The position numbers and the translations under genes are program-made. The notes beneath the pieces were generated by a model. That model did no database searches and was not told where the DNA came from. It saw nothing but the letters and a program-made list of their open reading frames with translations. A stretch of DNA of 64,000 nt from Flavobacteriales bacterium (GTDB lineage Bacteria; Bacteroidota; Bacteroidia; Flavobacteriales_F; PHOS-HE28). Positions 18,375 to 26,213 of this stretch are shown here, piece after piece (within the stretch, counting starts at the first letter, position 1; each line of letters begins with the position of its first letter). The stretch is taken from contig CP064979.1 of assembly GCA_016699575.1 (NCBI GenBank), positions 2,914,001 to 2,978,000 of the forward strand, in the 5' to 3' direction.

Positions 18375-19277
18375 TCACCCCACCCTCGCCGGCCTTGTCA
18401 CCAACCACACCCCACTGAGCACCACCAGCACCATGGCGAATTGCGCTGCGGTGAAGGCCTCGCCATCGGCCACGCCCCAGGCAATGGCCACTATGGGCAT
18501 CAGGTAGGTGACGCTACTGGCCCATACGGCCGAGGCCTTTTTGAGCAGGGCGTTCCAGAGCACGAGCGAGATGGCGGAGCTCATGACGGCCAGGATGGCC
18601 ACAAAGCCCAATGAAGACCAGCCGTGCGGGTGCGTGGCCACGGTGGTCGGCAGGTCGGTGGCCAGCATGCCCATGCACCCGATGGGCCCCACGAAGGTGA
18701 GCGCCAGGCAGGCCGTGGCTTCGGCGGGCAGCATGTGCAGGTGGCGCTTCACGATGTTGCCGCTGAAGCCGTAGCAGAGCGTGCCCAGGATGGGCAGCAC
18801 GGCGAAGAGGCTCCACTCGGGCCAGTTCCAATTGCCTTTTGCTAGGACAAGTCCCGCCGCACCGGCCAGGCCGAGCAGCACCCCGGCCACGTGCACCGCC
18901 CGCAAACCCGTGCCGAAGAACAGCGTCCCCACCAGCAGGGTAAACAAGGGCGTGAGGCTGTTGAGCATGCCGCTCAGGGAGCTGTCGATGCGGGTTTGGG
19001 CGGCGGCGAACAGGAAGGCCGGTATGCCGTTGCCGAGCAGGCCCGAGCCCAGCAGGGGTTTCCAGTGGGCGCGCAGTAGGGCCGCATGCCGGAAGAGCAG
19101 GGGGGAGAGCGCCAACCAAGCAATACCCAGCCGGGCGCTGGCCAGCTGCCAGGGGTCCAGCACGGGCTGCCCGTCGTGGAACAGCCCCCGTTTCATGAGG
19201 ATGAAGGAGCTGCCCCAGATGAGGGTGAGCACGCCGAGCAGCGCCCATTTCTTCCACCCGTCACCCGCTGGCGCCAT
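18375..19277 (-). CDS. EamA/DMT-family transporter
   Basis: This 300-residue protein has ten predicted transmembrane helices arranged as two EamA repeats. The N terminus WALLGVLTLIWGSSFILMKRGL is the typical EamA start. The second repeat begins near LFAVLPILGTLCYGFSGNIVKR. Members export metabolites or amino acids, and the substrate is not predictable here. A TACTTTCG box (19296-19303, minus strand) lies 18 bases before the ATG. The next gene is divergent. Confidence 0.9.
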   Translation of the reverse strand: MAPAGDGWKKWALLGVLTLIWGSSFILMKRGLFHDGQPVLDPWQLASARLGIAWLALSPLLFRHAALLRAHWKPLLGSGLLGNGIPAFLFAAAQTRIDSSLSGMLNSLTPLFTLLVGTLFFGTGLRAVHVAGVLLGLAGAAGLVLAKGNWNWPEWSLFAVLPILGTLCYGFSGNIVKRHLHMLPAEATACLALTFVGPIGCMGMLATDLPTTVATHPHGWSSLGFVAILAVMSSAISLVLWNALLKKASAVWASSVTYLMPIVAIAWGVADGEAFTAAQFAMVLVVLSGVWLVTRPARVG

Positions 19278-19295
19278 TCGTTAAAAGTTCGGCGC

Positions 19296-19303
19296 CGAAA
19301 GTA
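19296..19303 (-). promoter_or_regulatory. Candidate -7 box (TACTTTCG) of the EamA gene
   Basis: It matches TAnnTTYG and lies 18 bases before the start codon. It overlaps the palindrome TTCGGCGCCGAA (19288-19299). Confidence 0.5.
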
Positions 19304-19322
19304 CCCGGCGATATACCACGGG

Positions 19323-19330
19323 TACATTTG
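19323..19330 (+). promoter_or_regulatory. Candidate -7 box (TACATTTG) of the heavy-metal lipoprotein gene
   Basis: An exact match to the Bacteroidota consensus TAnnTTTG, 46 bases before the ATG. The dyad TTCGGCGCCGAA is centred 36.5 bp upstream of its final G. Confidence 0.55.
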
Positions 19331-19376
19331 TAACCGTTAGGGGGCCCAGCCCGTCATAGACCCGGAACCCACCGCC

Positions 19377-19922
19377 ATGAACACCGCCAAGTCCCTCCTT
19401 TTCGCCAGCCTGCTCTTCGCCGCCTGCGGCCAGCAACCGGCAGCTGAGACGATGGAAAGCGCGCAAGCCACCCCGGCCGTTGAGCGCACCGAGATCAGCA
19501 CGGAGATCACCGAAGGCACCCCCGTCACGTTCGCCGATCTGAAGATCGATGGCATGACGTGCGAGCAGATGTGCGGCGGCAGCATCAAGAAGGCCTTGGC
19601 CGCTCTGCCCGGAATAGCTTCCACGGAGATCAAGTTCGATTCCCCCGACGGCGACCACGCCGTGGTGACCTACGACCCGAACGCCATCACCGATGCGCAG
19701 ATGGTCGAGGCCATCCAGAAACTGCACGAGGGCCAGTACAAGGTGCTGGCCGTCACCATCACCAAGCAGGTGAAGGTGGAAGGCGCGGCTGCTGAAGAGA
19801 ACACCGGCGAAGTGAAGAGCAACGAAGTGCAAGCCGCTGCAGCCACTGCGGCAAAAGCTGCTGAAGCCGTGAGCGCCATTCCTGGCATCCTCGAAATGCT
19901 CAGCGCGATCATCCGCCGCTGA
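19377..19922 (+). CDS. Lipoprotein with heavy-metal-associated (HMA) domain
   Basis: This 181-residue protein has a lipobox (LLFAAC, Cys17), so it should be membrane-tethered and face the periplasm. Residues 50-115 form an HMA ferredoxin-like fold with the metal loop GMTCEQMCGG. The two cysteines (C62 and C66) are separated by three residues instead of the usual two (GMTCxxC). An alanine- and glutamate-rich tail follows. It probably binds or traffics Cu or another soft metal. It sits next to heme A synthase and may relate to cytochrome oxidase assembly, but that is inference. A terminator follows at 19944. Confidence 0.82.
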   Translation: MNTAKSLLFASLLFAACGQQPAAETMESAQATPAVERTEISTEITEGTPVTFADLKIDGMTCEQMCGGSIKKALAALPGIASTEIKFDSPDGDHAVVTYDPNAITDAQMVEAIQKLHEGQYKVLAVTITKQVKVEGAAAEENTGEVKSNEVQAAAATAAKAAEAVSAIPGILEMLSAIIRR

Positions 19923-19943
19923 TCCGCTTCCGAAAACTTGAAC

Positions 19944-19974
19944 GAAGGGCCTCGCAAGGGCCCTTCACTTTTTT
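19944..19974 (+). terminator. Rho-independent terminator
   Basis: A perfect GAAGGGCC/GGCCCTTC stem with a seven-base loop, followed by ACTTTTTT on the plus strand. Confidence 0.85.
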
Positions 19975-20121
19975 CCGGCAGTGCGCGTGACCCGCGCAAC
20001 GCACCGGCGTCGGAAACCCCGAGGACCGGTCAGCAATGACTGGTTAGTGGGAGAGCGGCCGCTGTGGGGAAACCTGTGGCGGTCGCTTGCATTTCCATGA
20101 CCCCGCACATTGTACCGCCGG

Positions 20122-20129
20122 TAGTTTCG
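20122..20129 (+). promoter_or_regulatory. Candidate -7 box (TAGTTTCG) of ctaA
   Basis: TAGTTTCGCGGCC ends just before the ATG at 20136, implying a very short leader. The same 13-mer precedes prfB. Confidence 0.5.
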
Positions 20130-20135
20130 CGGCCG

Positions 20136-21182
20136 ATGAACGATGCTGCTGTGAGCGATGGCCTGAGGCCCGTGCGCAATTGGTTGATGACGGGCGCGGT
20201 GATGATCGCCCTGATGGTGGTGATCGGTGGCATCACCCGCCTCACGGAAAGCGGGCTCAGCATCACAGAGTGGAAACCAGTGACAGGCGCGTTGCCGCCG
20301 CTGAGCGAAGCGGCGTGGCAGGAAGAGTTCGAGCGCTACAAGCTGATACCCGAGTACCAACTGGTGAACAACACCATGGACCTCGCCGGGTTCAAGCGCA
20401 TCTACTTCTGGGAATGGTTGCACCGCAACTGGGGAAGGTTGATGGGCGTGGTGTTCGCTGTGCCGTTCTTCATCTTCTGGCGGCGCGGGCTGCTGAAGGG
20501 ATGGTTGATGAAGCGCTCCATCGCCATCATGATCGGTGGCGGCTTGGTGGGCGCGCTCGGCTGGTACATGGTGTCCAGCGGACTGAGCCAGAACACCGAT
20601 GTGAGCCACTACCGGCTGGCCATCCACTTGTGCGCGGCTTTCACCGTGTTCGCCATGGTGCTTTGGACCTGGTTCGACCTGAAGAAGGACCGACGCACCG
20701 TGGCGCCGGAGAGCAGCACAGGCAAGTGGGCACGCGCGATCCTGGCGGTGCTGGCGGTGCAGATCATCTGGGGGGCGTTCACCGCAGGGCTCGATGCCGG
20801 CCGCATCTACAACACCTGGCCACTGATGAACGGCGAATTCATGCCGGACAACGTGCGCGCGTTCGGCAACGTGGTGCAGGACTTCACCGACCACAAGGAC
20901 GGTGTGCAGTTCGTGCACCGCAACCTGGCCTACGTGGTGGCGTTGGCGGTGTTCCTCTTTGCGTTGATGCCGAAGCACCCAGCGCATCTGGTGCGCCCGA
21001 ACATGTGGATGCTGGGCATGGTGCTCGCGCAGTTCACGTTGGGCATCCTAACGCTGGTGTGGCAGGTGCCCATCCTGTTGGGCGTGCTGCACCAGTTCGG
21101 TGCGGTGCTGCTGCTGGCCGCGGTGCTCAATGTCATGCACCGCACCGGAAAGCCCATCAACGCCACTCCAGCGTCTGCGTGA
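20136..21182 (+). CDS. ctaA: Heme A synthase, COX15/CtaA family
   Basis: This 348-residue protein has eight transmembrane helices. The conserved heme-ligating histidine motifs are in EWLHRNWGRLMG, DVSHYRLAIHLCAAF, VQFVHRNLAYV and LGVLHQFGAVL, the four-histidine pattern of COX15. It converts heme O to heme A for aa3-type cytochrome oxidase in the inner membrane. The length fits the family. The start at 20136 is preferred to the in-frame ATG at 20064 because it gives a standard N terminus and lies directly after a promoter-like box. The 3' end overlaps convergent gldD by 26 bases. Confidence 0.93.
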   Translation: MNDAAVSDGLRPVRNWLMTGAVMIALMVVIGGITRLTESGLSITEWKPVTGALPPLSEAAWQEEFERYKLIPEYQLVNNTMDLAGFKRIYFWEWLHRNWGRLMGVVFAVPFFIFWRRGLLKGWLMKRSIAIMIGGGLVGALGWYMVSSGLSQNTDVSHYRLAIHLCAAFTVFAMVLWTWFDLKKDRRTVAPESSTGKWARAILAVLAVQIIWGAFTAGLDAGRIYNTWPLMNGEFMPDNVRAFGNVVQDFTDHKDGVQFVHRNLAYVVALAVFLFALMPKHPAHLVRPNMWMLGMVLAQFTLGILTLVWQVPILLGVLHQFGAVLLLAAVLNVMHRTGKPINATPASA

Positions 21183-21765
21183 AGTGCGCGATGTCCGACC
21201 GCAGCCGCTCGGTGACGGGCGCCAGTGAATCGGCGTTGGGGCGGCAGTTGAAGTAGAGCGAGCCGTATAGGAAGCGCGAGGTGCTGTCGGTGAGGTAGAA
21301 CACCATGGGGCTGGCCACATTGCCGTCCACGGTGAACACGGTGCCGAACACATTGCTGCTGTCGCGCAGCACGCGTTCGCTTTTGATGCGCACGGCCTTG
21401 CTCTGGTGCTTGCTCTTGAAGTCGTGTGCGTCGTTGATCAACCGTTCCAGGTCGTTGTTCACGGTCTTGTAGGTGAGGAACACCTGGGCCCGCTGGCCGC
21501 TGAAGTTCCAGTCCTGCCAGCAGCGCTCACCGCTTTTGTGCGCGGCCATCTTCGAGTAATCGGGCAGTTCAGCATTGAAGCACTCGCCTTCCCATGCGGT
21601 GAACTTCTGCTCGGGCAGGTCGATGCGGAAATAGGCGCGCTCCTTGGGCACGGGGTCTTCGTTGCAGGAGGTCAGGAGCAGGAGCAGGGGCAGGGGCAGG
21701 AGCAGGAGCGCGCGCAGCCTTGCTCCTGCACCTGCCGACTGCTCCTGGCTACTTCTTCGCTTCAT
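21157..21765 (-). CDS. gldD: Gliding motility lipoprotein GldD
   Basis: This 202-residue lipoprotein has its lipobox at LLLLTSC (Cys34). The diagnostic GldD stretch VPKERAYFRIDLPEQ follows directly, with LPDYSKM and RCWQDWNFSGQRAQVFLTYK downstream. GldD is needed for Bacteroidota gliding and works with the GldE and T9SS machinery. The start overlaps the end of gldE by 17 bases. The order ssb-gldE-gldD is the conserved Bacteroidota order. Confidence 0.95.
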   Translation of the reverse strand: MKRRSSQEQSAGAGARLRALLLLPLPLLLLLTSCNEDPVPKERAYFRIDLPEQKFTAWEGECFNAELPDYSKMAAHKSGERCWQDWNFSGQRAQVFLTYKTVNNDLERLINDAHDFKSKHQSKAVRIKSERVLRDSSNVFGTVFTVDGNVASPMVFYLTDSTSRFLYGSLYFNCRPNADSLAPVTERLRSDIAHFTQTLEWR

Positions 21766-23020
21766 CTTTCATGTGCACCTTCACGCGGCGCACGCGTTTG
21801 TTGTCCGCGCTTTCCACGGTGAAGGTGAAGTTGCGCAGGTCCACGCGTTCGCCTTTGCGTGGTATGCGCCCGGTGAGCTCCAGGATGAACCCGCCGAGCG
21901 TTTCGCTGTTGCCCTTGTTCTCGTCGAACACCTTGCCGTCGGTGTTCAGGATGCGGTACACATCGGTGAGCGCGGCCTTGCCCTCGAAGACGTAGGTGCG
22001 GTCATCGAGCTTGCTGTAGATGAGGTCCTCGTCATCGAACTCGTCGGTGATGTCGCCGACGATCTCCTCGATGACGTCTTCCAGGGTGATGATGCCGCTG
22101 GTGCCGCCGTACTCGTCCACCACGATGGCCAGGTGCACGCGTTTGCGCTGGAACTCGGTGAGCAGGTCATCGAGCTTCATGTTCTCCGGCACGAAGTAGG
22201 GCGTGCGCAGGAGCTTCTGCCATTCGAAATCCGTGGTGTCCATGTGCGGCAGCACGTCCTTGATGTGCAGCACGCCGACGACGCGGTCCAAGGTGTTCTC
22301 GTACACGGGCACCCGGCTGAAGCCGCTTTCGATGATGCTCTGCATCAGTTCGCCGAAGGTGAGCTCCTTGTCGAAGGCGACCACATCGGTGCGGGGCCGC
22401 ATGACCTGTCGCGTTTCGATGTTGCCGAACTTCACGATGCCCTTCAGGATGCGCTGTTCCTCGGCGGTGGTGCTGGCGTCCTTGGTCAGTTCAAGCGCCG
22501 CGCCGAGCTCATCCACGCCGATGTTGCCACCGCTGCGCTTCTTGTAGCGCTTCTCGATGAACTGCGTGCTGCGGACGAGCACCTCGTTGATGGGGCTCCA
22601 GAACCAGCGCAGGGCCATCAACGGGCCGCTCATCATCATGGCCACGCTCATGGTGTGCAGGGTGGCGTACACCTTGGGCATCACTTCACCAAGCAGCAGA
22701 AGCACGGCCGTTACGGCGATGGCCTGGATGATGAACACCACGTACTCGGGCAGCCGCTGCAGGTCGAAGAAGCCATCGATGACGATGGTGGAGAGCAGCG
22801 CGATGGCGATGTTGACGAAGTTGTTGCTGATGAGGATGGTAGCCAGCAGACGACGGGGACGCTCCAGCAGTTCCAGCACGCGCTGACCACTGGTGCCGCC
22901 GCGTTCGCGCAGGTCGCGCAGTTGTGTGGGCGTAAGCGCAAAGAGGGCCACCTCGCTGGCGCTGATGAGCGCCGAGCAGACGAGCAGCACCACGATCAGC
23001 ACCAGGGCGATGATCGTCAT
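21749..23020 (-). CDS. gldE: Gliding motility-associated protein GldE (DUF21-CBS-CorC)
   Basis: This roughly 423-residue protein has an N-terminal DUF21/CNNM membrane domain beginning MTIIALVLIVVLLVCSALISASEVALFAL. A CBS pair follows at about residues 195-320 (VMRPRTDVVAFD, VVGVLHIKDVLPH, HLAIVVDEYGGTSGIITLEDVIEEIVGDI). A C-terminal CorC/HlyC transporter-associated domain ends the protein. The family includes Mg/Co efflux proteins, and GldE is the paralogue tied to gliding. An in-frame GTG at 23053 is an alternative start. It lies between ssb and gldD, as expected. Confidence 0.94.
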   Translation of the reverse strand: MTIIALVLIVVLLVCSALISASEVALFALTPTQLRDLRERGGTSGQRVLELLERPRRLLATILISNNFVNIAIALLSTIVIDGFFDLQRLPEYVVFIIQAIAVTAVLLLLGEVMPKVYATLHTMSVAMMMSGPLMALRWFWSPINEVLVRSTQFIEKRYKKRSGGNIGVDELGAALELTKDASTTAEEQRILKGIVKFGNIETRQVMRPRTDVVAFDKELTFGELMQSIIESGFSRVPVYENTLDRVVGVLHIKDVLPHMDTTDFEWQKLLRTPYFVPENMKLDDLLTEFQRKRVHLAIVVDEYGGTSGIITLEDVIEEIVGDITDEFDDEDLIYSKLDDRTYVFEGKAALTDVYRILNTDGKVFDENKGNSETLGGFILELTGRIPRKGERVDLRNFTFTVESADNKRVRRVKVHMKDEAKK

Positions 23021-23110
23021 GCCGTCAACTGCTAGAAGGGGAAGGTGGCTCACGAGGGGGTGTGGTGGATCATGGGGTGCATGGCATCCCGATCCTTGCT
23101 GCGATGTTGC

Positions 23111-23545
23111 TCAGAAGGGAAGGTCGTCCAGTTCCTCGGCGGGCGCTGATGTGCCGGTCGGTGCAGCTGCCGCAGCGGGTGCGGCCTGCGGTGCGGTGCT
23201 GCGCTCTCCGCTGGGGCGGTCGAGCATCGTCAGTTCATCGGCCTGTATCTCGGTGGTGTAGCGCTGCACGCCGTCCTTGTCCTGCCATTGCCGCGTGCGC
23301 AGCTTGCCTTCCACGTACACCTTGCTGCCCTTCTTCACGTACTTCTCCACCACCTCGGCCAGGCCGCGCCACGCCACGATGTTGTGCCACTCGGTCTGCT
23401 CACGCTTCTCGCCGGTGGTCTTGTCGCGGAACGTTTCGCTGGTGGCAATGCGGAAGTTGGCCACGGGGATGCCGCTGGGCAGGTGACGGATCTCGGGGTC
23501 GGCACCCAGGTTGCCGATGAGGATGACTTTGTTGACGCCGCTCAT
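23111..23545 (-). CDS. ssb: Single-stranded DNA-binding protein
   Basis: This 144-residue protein has an OB fold with the start VNKVILIGNLGADPEIRHLPSG, the TEWHNIVAWRGLAEVVEKYVKKG core and an Ala/Pro-rich linker. The acidic tip EELDDLPF docks SSB partners. Length and tip are normal for Bacteroidota SSB. It works in replication, repair and recombination. TATCTTCG at 23565-23572 on the minus strand is the likely -7 box. Confidence 0.96.
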   Translation of the reverse strand: MSGVNKVILIGNLGADPEIRHLPSGIPVANFRIATSETFRDKTTGEKREQTEWHNIVAWRGLAEVVEKYVKKGSKVYVEGKLRTRQWQDKDGVQRYTTEIQADELTMLDRPSGERSTAPQAAPAAAAAPTGTSAPAEELDDLPF

Positions 23546-23564
23546 GTCGTGAAGAATGGACGCC

Positions 23565-23572
23565 GAAGATAG
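23565..23572 (-). promoter_or_regulatory. Candidate -7 box (TATCTTCG) of ssb
   Basis: It matches TAnnTTYG, 19 bases before the ssb ATG on the minus strand. Confidence 0.5.
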
Positions 23573-23590
23573 CGGCGCGCGGAACCGCCC

Positions 23591-24508
23591 TCAGGCCTCG
23601 CCGGGACGTGTCAATTCCTTGAAGACATCCTCCAGCCCGCGCTCGCCCTTGCGCAGGGTGAGCACTTGCAGGCCGTTGTCCACGGCGAAGCGGAACACGG
23701 CCGGGCGCACGTCTGTGCCCGCGCTATGGGCAATGCTCCAGAAGTTGCCGTCCATGCGCTCGGCGCGCTTCACGCCGTCGATGCCCAGGAGCTTGCCTTT
23801 GTTCACGTCCTTGTCGAACTCAGCTTCCAGCACTTCGAACTGCCCGCTGGCGCTGCGGAGCTCGTTCGCCTTGCCGTCCGCCACGATGCGGCCCCGGTCA
23901 ATGATGATCACGCGGTCGCAGATGGCCTCCACCTCCTGCATGATGTGCGTGCTCAGCATCACGGTCTTCTCCCCCCCGATGCGTTTGATGAGGCCGCGCA
24001 CTTCCTCGAGCTGGTTGGGGTCCAGGCCGCTGGTAGGCTCGTCGAGGATGAGGACCTTGGGGTCGTGGATGAGGGCTTGCGCAAGGCCCACACGCTGGCG
24101 GTAACCCTTGCTCAGTGCTCCAATGCGTTTGTGCTGTTCACGTTCCAAGCCCACGGTGCCGATCATCTCGCGCACACGCTCACCTTTCTTCTTCAACCCG
24201 TGCACCCCGGCCACGAAGTCGAGGTATTCCTTTACGTACAGATCGGTGTAGAGCGGGTTGTGCTCGGGCAGGTAGCCAACGTTGCGGCGCACGTCCATGC
24301 TGGCCTCGCGCGTGTCGAAGCCGCATACGGAGGCCGTGCCGGAAGTCGGGGGAAGGAAACACGTGAGCACCTTCATCATGGTGCTCTTCCCGGCGCCATT
24401 GGGCCCCAGAAAACCTACCACCTCGCCGCCACCGATCTCGAACGCGACGTTGTCCACGGCCTTTTGCTTGCCATAGACCTTGGTGATGCCCTGCACGCTG
24501 ATGCTCAT
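23591..24508 (-). CDS. gldA: GldA, ABC transporter ATPase required for gliding
   Basis: This 305-residue ABC ATPase has Walker A GPNGAGKST, the Q-loop region VGYLPEHNPLY, a signature-type LSKGYRQRVGLAQ, Walker B VLILDEPTSGLDP and switch STHIMQEVE. The C-terminal 100 residues match the GldA extension. GldA works with GldF and GldG permeases in Flavobacteriia, and these partners are not in the window. It lies 45 bases from ssb on the same strand and is divergent from recX. Confidence 0.92.
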   Translation of the reverse strand: MSISVQGITKVYGKQKAVDNVAFEIGGGEVVGFLGPNGAGKSTMMKVLTCFLPPTSGTASVCGFDTREASMDVRRNVGYLPEHNPLYTDLYVKEYLDFVAGVHGLKKKGERVREMIGTVGLEREQHKRIGALSKGYRQRVGLAQALIHDPKVLILDEPTSGLDPNQLEEVRGLIKRIGGEKTVMLSTHIMQEVEAICDRVIIIDRGRIVADGKANELRSASGQFEVLEAEFDKDVNKGKLLGIDGVKRAERMDGNFWSIAHSAGTDVRPAVFRFAVDNGLQVLTLRKGERGLEDVFKELTRPGEA

Positions 24509-24533
24509 GCGCGCCTGCTCGCCGCAGGCGGGG

Positions 24534-24541
24534 CGAATGTA
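24534..24541 (-). promoter_or_regulatory. Candidate -7 box (TACATTCG) of gldA
   Basis: It matches TAnnTTYG on the minus strand, 25 bases before the gldA ATG. Confidence 0.45.
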
Positions 24542-24590
24542 GACGCCCGGTTGCGCAGCGCACGACCGTTGCTCGCGCCATCTTCACGCC

Positions 24591-25043
24591 GTGGACCAGG
24601 AGAATGCCCTGCGCAAGTGCCGCGCGTTGTGCGCCCGCCAGGAACGGTGCCGACAGGAACTGCTGCTAAAGCTGAAGGGCTGGGGAACGCCGCGACCGGA
24701 GAAGGTGCTGGACCAGCTGGTGAAAGAGGGTTTCCTGAACGAGGCGCGTTTCGCGGAGGACTTCGCCGTGGGCCACTTCAGGCAGAAGGGCTGGGGCAAG
24801 CAGATGATCCGTGCGGCCTTGCAAGCGAAGGCGGTCCCTTCATCTTTGATCCAGGCGGGTTTGGACGCCATTGATCCGGCGGAATACACGGCGGCGCTGA
24901 AGGCGCTGGTGAAGAAGCGGTGGGCGCAGGAGAAGGAGCCGGATCCGTTCGTTCGGGAACAACGCGTGCTGCGCTACCTGGTGGGGCGTGGGTGGGAGGC
25001 CGACGATGTGCGTAGCGCATTGGCTTCCGTGGCCAAGCGGTAG
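24591..25043 (+). CDS. recX: Regulatory protein RecX
   Basis: This 150-residue protein is made of three-helix repeats typical of RecX: CRALCARQERCRQELLLKLKGWG, then LVKEGFLNEARFAEDFAVGHFRQKGWGKQMIRAAL, then RVLRYLVGRGWEADDVRSAL. RecX modulates RecA filaments. The start is a GTG at 24591, and no ATG occurs upstream in frame. It is divergent from gldA and 22 bases before prfB. Confidence 0.9.
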   Translation: MDQENALRKCRALCARQERCRQELLLKLKGWGTPRPEKVLDQLVKEGFLNEARFAEDFAVGHFRQKGWGKQMIRAALQAKAVPSSLIQAGLDAIDPAEYTAALKALVKKRWAQEKEPDPFVREQRVLRYLVGRGWEADDVRSALASVAKR

Positions 25044-25047
25044 CGGT

Positions 25048-25055
25048 TAGTTTCG
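25048..25055 (+). promoter_or_regulatory. Candidate -7 box (TAGTTTCG) of prfB
   Basis: TAGTTTCGCGGCC lies between the recX stop and the prfB ATG at 25066. It is identical to the 13-mer before ctaA. Confidence 0.5.
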
Positions 25056-25065
25056 CGGCCCGAAA

Positions 25066-26163
25066 ATGGTCACGGCTTATCAGATCGAAGAACTGGGCCA
25101 GCGCCTCGAAGCGCTGAAGGGCTACCTGCAGGTGGAGGACAAGCGCGGCCTGATCCAGGAAGAGGAGAAATACACGCACGACCCCGAGTTCTGGAACAAC
25201 CAGAAGAAGGCCCAGGCCACCATGAAGAAGATCCGCGAGCTGAAGCGGTGGGTGGAGCTGTACGAAGGCGTGAAGCGCGAGGTGGACGACGCCGGTGTGA
25301 TGCTGGAGTTCTTCAAGGCGAAGGAGGTGAGCGAGGAAGACCTGGAAGCGCAGTACAAAAAGGCCGCCGACGCGCTGGAAGAACTCGAGTTCAAGAACAT
25401 GCTCAGCGCGGAAGAAGACCCGCTGAGCGCCGTGGTGCAGATCACCGCAGGGGCGGGCGGCACCGAAAGCTGCGACTGGGCCGGCATGCTGCTGCGCATG
25501 TACCAGATGTGGGCGAAGAAGAACGGCTACGAAACACGCACGCTCGACTACCAGGACGGCGAAGGCGCCGGCGTGAAACAGGCCACCATGGAAGTGGACG
25601 GCGAGTTCGCGTTCGGCATGCTGAAAGGCGAGAACGGCGTGCACCGCTTGGTGCGCATCAGTCCGTTCGACAGCAACGCGCGCCGCCACACGAGCTTCGT
25701 CAGCGTGTACGTGTACCCGCTGGTGGACGAGACCATCGAGATCGACATCAACCCGGCCGATATCACGTGGGACACCTTCCGCAGCGGCGGTGCCGGTGGC
25801 CAGAACGTGAACAAGGTGGAGACCGGTGTGCGCCTGCGCCACGCGCCCAGCGGCATCATCATCGAGAACACCGAAACACGGAGCCAGCTCGACAACAAGA
25901 CCAAGGCGCTCCAATTGCTGAAGAGCCAACTGTACGAGGCCGAACTGGAGAAGCGCCGTAGCAAACGCAGCGAGATCGAGGCGGGCAAGAAGAAGATCGA
26001 GTGGGGCAGCCAGATCCGCAACTACGTGCTGCAGCCCTACAAGCTGGTGAAGGACGTCCGCACCGAGCACGAGACCAGCAGCGTGGACGATGTGCTGAAC
26101 GGCTACATCGACGACTTCCTCAAGGCCTTCCTGATGAAGCACGGCCAGTCACAGAAAGTCTGA
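25066..26163 (+). CDS. prfB: Peptide chain release factor 2, single continuous frame
   Basis: This 365-residue class-I release factor has the stop-codon recognition tripeptide SPF at residues 199-201, typical of RF2 (UGA/UAA). The peptidyl-tRNA hydrolysis loop RSGGAGGQNVNKV has GGQ at 244-246. Length equals E. coli RF2. In many bacteria the gene needs a +1 frameshift near codon 26 after GYL. Here the same region reads LKGYLQVEDKRG in one frame with no in-frame UGA, so the autoregulatory frameshift is absent. Confidence 0.96.
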   Translation: MVTAYQIEELGQRLEALKGYLQVEDKRGLIQEEEKYTHDPEFWNNQKKAQATMKKIRELKRWVELYEGVKREVDDAGVMLEFFKAKEVSEEDLEAQYKKAADALEELEFKNMLSAEEDPLSAVVQITAGAGGTESCDWAGMLLRMYQMWAKKNGYETRTLDYQDGEGAGVKQATMEVDGEFAFGMLKGENGVHRLVRISPFDSNARRHTSFVSVYVYPLVDETIEIDINPADITWDTFRSGGAGGQNVNKVETGVRLRHAPSGIIIENTETRSQLDNKTKALQLLKSQLYEAELEKRRSKRSEIEAGKKKIEWGSQIRNYVLQPYKLVKDVRTEHETSSVDDVLNGYIDDFLKAFLMKHGQSQKV

Positions 26164-26181
26164 ATCCCTACCACCCGTACC

Positions 26182-26200
26182 GTCGACCCACCGGGTCGAC
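26182..26200. promoter_or_regulatory. Perfect inverted repeat before fumC
   Basis: GTCGACCC-ACC-GGGTCGAC lies between the prfB stop and the fumC ATG. It could be an operator or a small RNA hairpin. No T-tract follows, so it is not a typical terminator. Confidence 0.4.
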
Positions 26201-26213
26201 CCACATAGCAACC

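Noticed and set aside
21644..23035. 463-residue plus-strand ORF opposite gldD and gldE
   Set aside because: Both genes on the minus strand are clear family members. The plus-strand frame has biased shadow composition and no start context.
24778..26142. 454-residue minus-strand ORF opposite recX and prfB
   Set aside because: Antisense of RF2 and RecX, with no recognisable domain.
26182..26200. Terminator of prfB
   Set aside because: The inverted repeat has no following T-tract and lies within 14 bases of the fumC start.
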